Positions 14,310 to 21,698 of a stretch of DNA of 21,744 nucleotides are shown here, piece by piece. The stretch covers positions 1 to 21,744 of the forward strand of contig CALFMN010000029.1 of assembly GCA_937879875.1 (NCBI GenBank). The letters are read 5' to 3'. The position numbers and the translations under genes were made by a program. This DNA is from an uncultured Chloroflexota bacterium (GTDB taxonomy: Bacteria > Chloroflexota > Dehalococcoidia > CAUJGQ01). The stretch's first letter is position 1. Every line of letters begins with the position of its first letter. The notes below the pieces were generated by a model that saw only the letters and a list, made by a program, of their open reading frames with translations, searched no databases and was not told the DNA's origin.

Positions 14310-15218
14310 ATGGAAAGCGGCGGATCGATGCACACGGCGAATCCGTCACCGCTGGGCGGGGCGCGGCTGCGGGCGCTGCGCCGGCAGGCGGGCAAGACGC
14401 AGCTCTGGGTCGAGGGCGAGGCCGGGCTGGGCAGCGGCTACCTGCAGCGGCTTGAATACGGCCGCGTGGCGCAGCCGGAACGCGCCACGATCGAGCGGAT
14501 TCTCGCGGCCCTCGGCGCCCGCTACAGCGAACGCCGCGAGGTGCTCGAATGCTTCGGCTACGCCGTCGCTGCGCCCGCACCAACGGACGAGGATTTCACC
14601 TGGGCACGCGACGCCTGCCGGCGCGAGCTGGCCGAAGCGGCCTTCCCCGCCTACGCGTTGGATTGCACGCCGCGGCTCGTCGCCTGGAACCGGCTGCTGC
14701 CGCCGCTGCTCGGCGTGGCCGCCGACGACCCGCGCCTGGCGCGCCTGGCGGCGGGGTCGTTTCTGGGCGCGTGGTTCGAGCCGGACTCGCTGCTCGCCCG
14801 GCTGGTGGTCGAGCCGGAGCGCCTGTTGCCGGCGTTGATCCGTGCCCTGCGCTACGAGATCGAGCCGTTCCACGCCGAGCCCTGGTACGCGGAACAGCTT
14901 GCCCGGCTCTGGCGAGCGCTGCCGCTGTTCCGCCATTACTGGGCGATCGTGGAGCGCGAGCCGGCTCCGGTGAGCGCCGATCGGGCGCTCGCGCCCATGC
15001 GGCTGGCGGTGCCGGGAGCCGGTATCCTCGAGTTTCGTCTCGCCTCCGAGCGCTTCACGCGCGACGCGCGCTTCCGCCTGATCTACTATCTGCCGGCGAG
15101 TCCGGAGACGATGCGCTGGTGCGCCGAACAGGCCGAGCACGCTGCTGACTCGGATACCGCAACCGCCGAGCCTGCAATCGCGGCCGCGCCGGCGCGGCGC
15201 CTCAATGCTCGAACGTGA
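14310..15218 (+). CDS. XRE-family regulator with MmyB-like ligand domain
   Basis: 302 aa from ATG 14310; ATG 14328 with GGCGGATCG ahead is an alternative. Residues about 17-72 are the helix-turn-helix (LRALRRQAGKTQLWVEGEAGLGSGYL, QRLEYGRVAQPERATIERILAAL). About 110-280 match the MmyB transcription-regulator ligand-binding domain (TPRLVAWNRLLPPLLG, YEIEPFHAEPWYAEQLARLW, FRHYWAI, APMRLAVPGAGILEFRLASERF), a PAS-like fold thought to bind fatty-acid-like ligands. Such regulators usually act on a neighbouring metabolic gene. Here the 3' end overlaps the convergent phospholipase-type gene by 17 bp, so a lipid-linked role is plausible. Copy A of the palindromic repeat lies directly upstream, in the promoter region. 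Confidence 0.9.
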   Translation: MESGGSMHTANPSPLGGARLRALRRQAGKTQLWVEGEAGLGSGYLQRLEYGRVAQPERATIERILAALGARYSERREVLECFGYAVAAPAPTDEDFTWARDACRRELAEAAFPAYALDCTPRLVAWNRLLPPLLGVAADDPRLARLAAGSFLGAWFEPDSLLARLVVEPERLLPALIRALRYEIEPFHAEPWYAEQLARLWRALPLFRHYWAIVEREPAPVSADRALAPMRLAVPGAGILEFRLASERFTRDARFRLIYYLPASPETMRWCAEQAEHAADSDTATAEPAIAAAPARRLNART

Positions 15219-16752
15219 GCGCTTCGGCCTCGTCCAGAAACCAGGAGGCCGGCAGGCGCCCGCTCACGTAGGCGTGAACATCGCCGATCAGCGGGCGGTC
15301 GCCGCGGTCCTCGCGACGCTGGATCGAGGCGTTCTCGGCGGCGCGGTCGCGCCAGAGCTGGTCGATCAGCGCGATCGGGTCGGCCTGCGCCACCTGCTCG
15401 CGCGGGGCGGCCAGGTGTTCGGCCCAGAGATCGATGCGCAGATTGACCGCGATCTCCCGGTCGCTGACCACGACGTTGATCTCCGAATCGGTAATCAGCC
15501 CGCGGTTGTTCAAGTTCGCTGAGCCGACGCTCAGCCATTCATCATCCACGATCGCCACCTTGGCGTGGACGTAGACGGGCCGGTAGCGAAAAGCATGCAC
15601 GCCGGCGCTCGGCCCGGAGGCATACGGCGCGTAGACGGACACGATGCCCCGGCCATCATCCACCGCGCGCAGCGTGTCGACGTGGCGGTCGTTGTCCCAT
15701 TTGCCGCTGTGTGCGCCGGCCGGCAGCACGATCACGATGCGAAACGGCGTCTCGCGTCGCCGCTGCACCTGCTCGATCAGCACATCCATCACGTGCGGCG
15801 ACCACAGATACTGGTTCTCGATGTAGATGAAGCGTTTGGCCCGCCTGAAGGCGTTCAGATAGCTGTGGTAGATGCCGAACTCGCCGCGACGCACCGACGC
15901 ATACGTGTCGTGCGGAATCGTGCGCACGACCTGCGCCGCTGTGTGCCATGCGGCATCGACGCGGGGCGCCTGCGCCGGCAGCAGCTCGGGGACGGCGGCC
16001 GGATAGCAGTTCCGGCAGGAATCCTGCCAGCGCTGGCGGAAATTGTGCTCTACATCGGCGACGACCTCACCTTCCAGCCGTAGCTGCACGTCGTGCCAGT
16101 TTGGACCGGACCGCAGCGCATGGCCCGGCAGATCCCAGCGGTCGCCCTGAAATGTCGTCAAATCCATGCCGCCCACGAAGGCGACCTGACCATCGACGAC
16201 GATCGCCTTCTGGTGGTGGCAGTGGCTGAAGTGCGCCGTGTGGTCCAGGCGGCAGACGAGGTCGCCATCCGCCTGCCCTTCGAACGCGCGCACCACGTCC
16301 AGCATCTCGCCGCGCGTTGGATGAATGACGGCCACCGCGCCGCCCCAGAGCAGGATGCGCACCGGCACGCGCTTCGCCGTGTCGCGCAACAGCTCGACCA
16401 GGCGTGTATCGACGAGGTCTTGCCGCCGGGTGCGCCGCAGCGGCAGGTCCGGCGTGAGGCACCAGCCGGCGATGTAGACATAGTGCTCGGCCCGCGCGAG
16501 GGCGGCGTGCAGATCGCCGAGAAAGCACTCGCCGTCCACCAGCGGCGTCACGCGATTATGCCGGCGGGGCGGTGTGCTGCCGGGAAACCAGCGGGGATCG
16601 CCGCCCCACCAGGAGGCAGCGGCCCGTTCCAGGTCGGCGCGGCGCACACGGCCGCGCTTCAGCGTGTGCTGATGCCGGCGGTGGTGGTACGGCGTCAGCA
16701 ATGGGGCGATGCGCCGGTGCGCGAAGCTGGCCAGCGAACCCAGGACGGTCAT
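15202..16752 (-). CDS. Phospholipase D / cardiolipin synthase-like protein
   Basis: 516 aa from ATG 16752, with GAGG upstream. Two HKD active-site motifs are complete: H180-x-K182-x4-D187 (HQKAIVVDGQVAFVGGMDLT) and H396-x-K398-x4-D403 (VHAKVAIVDDEWLSVGSANLNNRG). Each half supplies one catalytic His. Unlike bacterial ClsA it has no N-terminal membrane helices, and the Arg/His-rich start suggests a cytoplasmic, membrane-peripheral enzyme; IYIENQYLWSP before the second motif resembles the phospholipase D branch. It is expected to transfer or hydrolyse phosphatidyl groups; which of these it does is not decided by the sequence. It overlaps the convergent MmyB-type regulator gene by 17 bp. Confidence 0.92.
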   Translation of the reverse strand: MTVLGSLASFAHRRIAPLLTPYHHRRHQHTLKRGRVRRADLERAAASWWGGDPRWFPGSTPPRRHNRVTPLVDGECFLGDLHAALARAEHYVYIAGWCLTPDLPLRRTRRQDLVDTRLVELLRDTAKRVPVRILLWGGAVAVIHPTRGEMLDVVRAFEGQADGDLVCRLDHTAHFSHCHHQKAIVVDGQVAFVGGMDLTTFQGDRWDLPGHALRSGPNWHDVQLRLEGEVVADVEHNFRQRWQDSCRNCYPAAVPELLPAQAPRVDAAWHTAAQVVRTIPHDTYASVRRGEFGIYHSYLNAFRRAKRFIYIENQYLWSPHVMDVLIEQVQRRRETPFRIVIVLPAGAHSGKWDNDRHVDTLRAVDDGRGIVSVYAPYASGPSAGVHAFRYRPVYVHAKVAIVDDEWLSVGSANLNNRGLITDSEINVVVSDREIAVNLRIDLWAEHLAAPREQVAQADPIALIDQLWRDRAAENASIQRREDRGDRPLIGDVHAYVSGRLPASWFLDEAEALTFEH

Positions 16753-16863
16753 CGGCTGCCTCTGTGTCCAGAGATAGCACAGAAGCGGCTCGCGCGCCTC
16801 ACCCGCCGGCCGCGGTCCAACGACCGTGCGGGGTAGCCGTAACTCTGGTCGAAGCGGGCGCGG

Positions 16864-17088
16864 CTACATGTCCATGCCGTTCCAGACGAGACGCTGGAAC
16901 AGGGCCGGATCGGCCCCCGGCAGCCGGCCCGCTCCGTACAGCTCGTTCAGCAAGCGCTCGGAGCGGCTGGCGACGCCGGCCTTGCGCGGCGCTTTGAGGA
17001 TACGCAGCGCGGCGGACTCGCGCTCGGCGCGAGCGAGGGCAAACTGCAACTCTTGCACGCGGGCGCGGGCGATCAGCTCTTCCAACAT
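16864..17088 (-). CDS. Small coiled-coil hypothetical protein
   Basis: 74 aa from ATG 17088, with GGGAGG about eight bases upstream; ATG 17103 is possible. The N-terminal half (MLEELIARARVQELQFALARAERESAALRIL) is a charged amphipathic helix. The C-terminal half (about 45-74) has SERLLNELYGAGRLPG and FQRLVWNG, which could be a short docking segment. No known family is recognised. It lies 111 bp upstream of the phospholipase-type gene on the same strand, possibly co-transcribed. A GTAGCCG/CGGCTAC inverted repeat (16833-16839 with 16861-16867) at its stop may attenuate read-through. Confidence 0.6.
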   Translation of the reverse strand: MLEELIARARVQELQFALARAERESAALRILKAPRKAGVASRSERLLNELYGAGRLPGADPALFQRLVWNGMDM

Positions 17089-17247
17089 CACGGTGCCTCC
17101 CATCAGCCGGCCGGCGAGCGGCGGGCTGCCGGCTGCCCGATCTCTTTACCATCGTATCAATTGTGAACGTGAGCACAAGCACCATTTGGCGGGGATCCAC
17201 CCAGACGTGCGGCGAATGCCGGGGTATTGCATAACACGAGCGCGCGG

Positions 17248-17542
17248 CGCGCCTGACCCCGATTTCGCTGAAGCGAAATCTCCCTTCCCGGCACGGGAAG
17301 GGTTGGGGCAGAGGACGTACACGCGTTGTGGCCTGCGACCAGCGCGATGCGACGGCTTCCCGCCACACACGAGAAGAGTAGGGGGTTCGAGGACGGCCGG
17401 CAGCCTGGGAGACGCATCATCCGTGCGGCCCACACAAGGACACCCTGGCCCCGCCGCCGTCCGGCGCTGTTGGGGCCGCTCCAGGAGTCCCTTTCCCGCT
17501 TCGGGAAAGGACAGACCTCGCTCGCGAGGTCAGGGTTAGGTG
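17248..17542 (-). repeat. Structured palindromic repeat, copy B (inverted relative to A)
   Basis: The 295-bp element has ends CGCGCCTGACCCC and TCAGGGTTAGGTG. Read on the minus strand it follows copy A: CCTAACCCTGA, a short hairpin (17514-17531, stem GACCTCG), TCTGTCC, a long hairpin (17487-17512, stem with TTTCCCG and one bulge), then the shared GCGCCGGACGGCGGCGGGGCC block. Near the other end are 17282-17302 (9-bp perfect stem CCCTTCCCG) and 17261-17280 (9-bp perfect stem GATTTCGCT). It sits in the 470-bp gene-free gap between the small coiled-coil gene and the second kinase; the rest of that gap shows nothing clear. Confidence 0.7.
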
Positions 17543-17558
17543 CCCCGCATCGCCGCCG

Positions 17559-20054
17559 TCAGCGGATATTCTCGAAGCCCGCAGCGTTCGCCTGGGTCTT
17601 CGGCGGTTCGCTGCCGTGCAGCGGCAGGCGCACGGTAAAGCGCGTGCCCTGGCCCTCGGTGCTGGCAGCCGCAACGGTGCCGCCGTGCTGCTCCACGATC
17701 TGGCGCACGCCGGCGAGGCCGATGCCGGTGCCGCTGATGCGTCCCTCCACGTTCGAGCCGCGGAAGAAGCGTTCAAACACATGCGGCAGGTCGGCGGCGG
17801 GAATGCCCATACCCTCGTCCTGCACCTCGAGCACGGCGCAGGCGCCCGCGCCCGCACCCTCCTGGCGCACGCGGATCTGGATAGCGCCGCCGTTTGGGCT
17901 GTATTTGATCGCGTTCGAGAGCAGGTTGCCCAGCACGCGCTCGATGCGCACCGCGTCCCACATACCCACCGGCTCCGGCTTGCCGGCATCAAGCAGGATC
18001 GTCGCATTCTCGACCACGGCCCGCTGCTCCTCCACGACAGCGTGCGTCAGCGTGGCCAGGTTCACGCGCTGGCGATCCAGCGCCAGCGGCTCGCCGGCCT
18101 GCAGGCGGGCGGCGTCCAGCAGTTGTCCCACGAGCGCCCGCATGCGCGTGGCCGCCGCGTCGATCGAGCCGAGCCCCTCGCGCACCCAGGCCAGCTCCTC
18201 ACCCCCTGGCGCGGCGCGGCGGCCCAGAAGCTGCGCGAGCCCTTTGATCGTGGTCAGCGGCGTGTTCAGGTCATGCGAGACGGTCGAGAAGAAGTCGTCG
18301 CGCTGGCGCAGCGCGTCGCGCGCCTCGGTGTACAGCCGGGCGTTCTCGGCGGCCAGTGTCTCCACCTGCCGGCGCGCCTGCACCTGCGCCGTCACCTCGA
18401 CCGCGTGCACGAGGATACCTTCCACCACGCCGTCACTGTCGCGCACAGGCTGGCAAACGATGTTGAAAAATGCATCCTCGCGGGAGCCATCCTCCCCACT
18501 GGCGATCAGGGCGGGCACCTCGTTGGCGCTGAACGGCTTACCGGTGCGGAAGGCATGGTCGAGCAGCAGCAGGTAGCCGGAGCCGGCGGTGAGCGGCGCC
18601 AGCGCCGCACTCACAGGCATGCCGGTCGGGTCGCCGCCGAGAAAGCGGATGGCGCCCGGGTTGACGAACTCGACGCGGTGCTCGGGGCCGCGCAGATACA
18701 CGATCGCCGCGGGGGTTTGCATGAACAGGCCGAACAGGCGCTCCCGCTCGCCTTCGACGGCATCCAGGGCGCGGTCACGGGCGGTGAGCGCCGCCTGCAC
18801 CTGATGGTACAGGCGGGCATTGTCGGCGGCGAGAGCGGCGCGGCGGGCGATCTCCTCGGCCAGCGCCAGCTGGGCCGCGCCGTAACGCCGCTCCGGTGTG
18901 GAAGAGACGAAGTTGAGCGTACCCAGCGTGTGACCGCGCGCCAGCAGCGGTACACACATGTACGAGCTGATGCCGGCGGCGCGCACCAGCGGCAGCCGCT
19001 GTGCGCCGCCGGCCAATTCACTCAACTCGGCCTCGTCGACATGCGCCTGTACCTCGGCGTGGCCGGAGCGCAGCACGCGGGCGATCGGATGTGGTGCGTC
19101 GGGCGCAAGCGGGAAGCCGCCGCCAAGCGCCTCCACGGCCGCGCTGCGCACAGGGTCGGCGCTGGCAAAGGCGCGGCGCTCGATCAGGCCGGCGTCGTTG
19201 GGCACGCAGACGCTGCACCAGTCGGCCAGTGCCGGCACGGCGAGCCGGGCGACTTGCGCCAGCGTCTCGTCGTAGTCCAGTGTGGCGGAGAGCGTATTGC
19301 CCGATTCAGCGAGGAAGCGCAGCCAGCGCTGCGCGGCCTCCGCCTCGGCGCGGGCGTCGCGCTGCGCCTGGTAGAGCCGGGCGCGCAGCAGGGCGAGGGC
19401 GAACTGCTGCGCCAGCGCCGCGAGGAAGACCGCGTCGGCGTCGTCGAAGCTGCGCGGCCGCTCGTAGCTGAGACCGATCGCGCCGATGGTCACACCATCC
19501 ACGATCAGCGGCAGCGCCGCGAGGGCGCCGCCGCGGCCATCGGGCCATGCCGCTTCCCGCACCAGACCGCGCGTACGCCCTTCCGCGGCGGAGCCGAGGA
19601 GTACCGGCTTGCCCGTACGGATCACCTCGGCCAGCGGCGCCGGCGTCGAGAGCGGAAAGCGTTGCCAGCGCTGCACCAGGACCGGCGCATAGCCGCCGGC
19701 GCCGACGATCTCGACCGTGTCGCGCGTATCGTCCAGCAGGGCGAGCGTGCCGGCGGCGGCGTCGGTCGCCGAAACTCCCTGCTGCACCATGACTTCGGCC
19801 ACCTGCACCGGCGTCAGCGCTTCGGACAGCGCGGCGGTCACGGCCTGCAGGCGTACGGCCTGGCTGCGGTCGCGCACGGGCGGCACGGCGGCGGGTTGGG
19901 CGGCGTAGTCTGCGGCAACGCCCTCAAGCAGATGCACCAGGCCGGCGATCTCGGCCGCGGTGGTCTTGCCCCCCGCTCGGCGCACCCGCCGCTCCAGGTC
20001 GGCCAGCCGGTCACGCGCGGCGGCGAGGCGCTGTGCCAGCGGCGGTTCGGCCAT
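17559..20054 (-). CDS. Soluble histidine kinase, GAF-GAF-PAS-HisKA-HATPase
   Basis: 831 aa from ATG 20054, with AGGAG upstream. No membrane segment. Residues about 1-60 are helical; GAF1 about 70-230 (LPLIVDGVTIGAIGLSYE, QFALALLRARLY); GAF2 about 245-420 (ALADWCSVCVPNDAG, SSYMCVPLLARGHTLGTLNF); PAS about 437-560 (FMQTPAAIVYLRGPEHRVEFVN). HisKA has H594 in the less usual SHDLNTPL, and the ATPase domain has LGNLLSNAIKYSPNGG, DEGMGI and GTGIGLA, so it should be active. It is probably a cytoplasmic sensor of a small molecule or redox state. No response regulator gene is adjacent, so it is an orphan kinase. The C-terminal tail (GSEPPKTQANAAGFENIR) is unstructured. Confidence 0.93.
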   Translation of the reverse strand: MAEPPLAQRLAAARDRLADLERRVRRAGGKTTAAEIAGLVHLLEGVAADYAAQPAAVPPVRDRSQAVRLQAVTAALSEALTPVQVAEVMVQQGVSATDAAAGTLALLDDTRDTVEIVGAGGYAPVLVQRWQRFPLSTPAPLAEVIRTGKPVLLGSAAEGRTRGLVREAAWPDGRGGALAALPLIVDGVTIGAIGLSYERPRSFDDADAVFLAALAQQFALALLRARLYQAQRDARAEAEAAQRWLRFLAESGNTLSATLDYDETLAQVARLAVPALADWCSVCVPNDAGLIERRAFASADPVRSAAVEALGGGFPLAPDAPHPIARVLRSGHAEVQAHVDEAELSELAGGAQRLPLVRAAGISSYMCVPLLARGHTLGTLNFVSSTPERRYGAAQLALAEEIARRAALAADNARLYHQVQAALTARDRALDAVEGERERLFGLFMQTPAAIVYLRGPEHRVEFVNPGAIRFLGGDPTGMPVSAALAPLTAGSGYLLLLDHAFRTGKPFSANEVPALIASGEDGSREDAFFNIVCQPVRDSDGVVEGILVHAVEVTAQVQARRQVETLAAENARLYTEARDALRQRDDFFSTVSHDLNTPLTTIKGLAQLLGRRAAPGGEELAWVREGLGSIDAAATRMRALVGQLLDAARLQAGEPLALDRQRVNLATLTHAVVEEQRAVVENATILLDAGKPEPVGMWDAVRIERVLGNLLSNAIKYSPNGGAIQIRVRQEGAGAGACAVLEVQDEGMGIPAADLPHVFERFFRGSNVEGRISGTGIGLAGVRQIVEQHGGTVAAASTEGQGTRFTVRLPLHGSEPPKTQANAAGFENIR

Positions 20055-20095
20055 GCGCGGGCTCCTGGCGGACCCTGCCCTGACGGGGTGCAGGG

Positions 20096-20122
20096 ATTGT
20101 AGCAGCTTTTACAAGATTACAA
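20096..20122 (-). promoter_or_regulatory. Probable promoter of the GAF-PAS kinase gene
   Basis: On the minus strand TACAAT (20101-20096) and TTGTAA (20122-20117) lie 15 nt apart; shifting the -35 by one or two bases gives 16-17 nt. The AT-rich patch is striking in this GC-rich DNA and sits about 42 bp before the start codon. The rest of the 286-bp spacer to the acyl-CoA dehydrogenase stop has no further clear signal. Confidence 0.5.
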
Positions 20123-20340
20123 GACGCGGGGCGTTTGACCTTCACATCCGCCTGCGCTGCGGCCGGTTCAGCGTCGGGATGGGCGCCGGCAATCTCGGTC
20201 CCAGGTGCGCCGCGCGGGCGAAGCACCCACCCGGACGGCGCGCTGGTGGCGGTCGCTTCGCCGAAACGGATCGCGCCGCCCGACCGCGTCCCGCGATGCC
20301 GTGCAGACCTGCGCAAGGCTCTGCCATGCGGACGCCGCGG

Positions 20341-21495
20341 CTACGATCGCTCGCCCTCTGCCCGCCGCGCGAGCAGCCCGCGCGCGATCGTCAGCCGCAG
20401 GATCTCCGTCGTGCCTTCGGCGATGCGCCAGGCGCGAATCTGGCGATAGAGCCGTGCCAGCGGATGTCCTTCCACGACCGCCGCGCCGCCCGTGAGCTGG
20501 ATGGCGCGGTCCACGATGCGCGCCACGGCCTCGGTGGCGAGTACCTTCGCCATCGCCGCCTCGACGTCGCTGCCGGCGCCGTCCTCGGCCGCCCGCGCCG
20601 TTGCGTACAACGCGCTGCGGGCGGCGTACAGATCGGTGGCGCTCTCGGCCAGCATCGCCTGCACCTGCTCGCGTTCGGCCAGCGGCCTGCCCGTGCGGTG
20701 CGGCTGGTCGATCTGGGCCAGCGTGTAGTCCAGCGTCCAGCGGCCGGCGCCGCAGGCCGACGCGGCGACGCTCAGGCGCATCCCGGTGATGTCCTCCAGC
20801 GCCCGCGGCAGCCCCTGGCCGATCTCGCCGATCATATCGTCCGCCGCCACGAGCACGCCCTCGTAGGCGAACTCGCCGTGCAGGCCGCCGTCGAGCGTGC
20901 GCAGCTCGCGCCGCAGTGTCAAGCCCGGCGCGTCGCGGCGCACGACGAACACGGCCGAGCCGGTCGCGCCACCGGCGTTCTCCGTCACGTTGGCCACGGT
21001 CAGCAGCAGGTCGGCGTGCGGCCCGCCGGTCACGAATGCCTTGACGCCGGTCAGCGAGAACGCCTCGCCCTGGCGCACCGCCGTGGTGCGCGGCCCTTCG
21101 CGGGCGTCGGTGAAGGCAAAGGCTGCCGCCAACTCACCGCGCAGCACGGGCGTGAGGAAGCGCTCGTGCTGCGCGGGCGTGCCGTGGCGCAACAGCCCGC
21201 CCGTGCCGCCCAGCACCAGCCGGCCGAGCATCGCGCCGGAGGCGGCGATCTCCTCGCGCAGCGCCACCTGGCCCAGCGCGCCCAGTCCGCCGCCGCCCAG
21301 ATCCGGCGGCTGCAGCAGCCAGAAGAAGCCCAGCTCGTGCGCCCGCGTGCGCACCCAGCGGCGCAGCGCGGCCGGCGCCTCGGCTTCCTCCTGCACACCG
21401 GCGTTGCGCTCGGCGGGCAGCAGCTCGTCGTGGAGAAAGGCGCGCAGCCGATCGCGCAAGGCATTGAGGTCAGGCGGCAGAGCATCGAGGGGCAT
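20341..21495 (-). CDS. Acyl-CoA dehydrogenase family protein
   Basis: 384 aa from ATG 21495, which has GGAG nine bases upstream; ATG 21507 is four codons earlier but lacks a site. Length and layout are standard: an N-terminal helical part, a middle beta domain (FAFTDAREGPRTTAVRQG, FSLTGVKAFVTGGPHADLLLTVA), and a C-terminal helical part (MRLSVAASACGAGRWTLDYTLA, RTGRPLAERE, IQLTGGAAVVEGHPLARLYRQIRAWRIAEGTTEILR). The catalytic-base Glu typical of short/medium-chain enzymes is present in AEGTTEI (E360). It should oxidise an acyl-CoA to the 2-enoyl-CoA using FAD; chain preference cannot be read. It faces the contig end, with no electron-transfer flavoprotein gene in view. Confidence 0.92.
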   Translation of the reverse strand: MPLDALPPDLNALRDRLRAFLHDELLPAERNAGVQEEAEAPAALRRWVRTRAHELGFFWLLQPPDLGGGGLGALGQVALREEIAASGAMLGRLVLGGTGGLLRHGTPAQHERFLTPVLRGELAAAFAFTDAREGPRTTAVRQGEAFSLTGVKAFVTGGPHADLLLTVANVTENAGGATGSAVFVVRRDAPGLTLRRELRTLDGGLHGEFAYEGVLVAADDMIGEIGQGLPRALEDITGMRLSVAASACGAGRWTLDYTLAQIDQPHRTGRPLAEREQVQAMLAESATDLYAARSALYATARAAEDGAGSDVEAAMAKVLATEAVARIVDRAIQLTGGAAVVEGHPLARLYRQIRAWRIAEGTTEILRLTIARGLLARRAEGERS

Positions 21496-21554
21496 CAGGC
21501 GCTCCATGCGATGGCGTTCGAGTGTCTGGCTGTCGGCGTTCGGCCCTCATCCTC

Positions 21555-21593
21555 TCGTCTCTCCTTCCCCCAATCCTGGAGGGAAGGAGACGA
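21555..21593. repeat. Pyrimidine-rich hairpin repeat upstream of acyl-CoA dehydrogenase gene
   Basis: TCGTCTC...CTTCCC pairs with GGGAAGGAGACGA, with a 2-nt bulge and an 11-nt loop, after CCCTCATCCTC. This CCTTCCCCCAATCCTGGAGGGAAGG type of hairpin resembles dispersed spacer repeats known from several high-GC genomes. It lies within the presumed promoter region of the acyl-CoA dehydrogenase gene. Confidence 0.45.
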
Positions 21594-21647
21594 TCGGGCG
21601 TAGTACAGTCCGTGGCCGGTTCGGTTAACCGTTCGCAGATCGGATCG

Positions 21648-21698
21648 CTCTAACCCGGGATCGCCCCTTTCCCGCATTATTGGGGGATCGGGGAAGGG
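21648..21698. repeat. Possible truncated copy of the palindromic repeat
   Basis: CTCTAACCCGGGA resembles the CCTAACCCTGA end of copies A and B and is followed by a hairpin, CCCTTTCCCG with CGGGGAAGGG. The biological sequence stops exactly after this hairpin, where adapter sequence begins. Confidence 0.35.

Noticed and set aside
17616..20102. Plus-strand 828-aa open frame opposite the GAF-PAS kinase gene
   Set aside because: It is an antisense shadow. High GC at third codon positions removes stops; the translation is Arg/His/Gln-rich with no domain, while the minus strand encodes a complete kinase.
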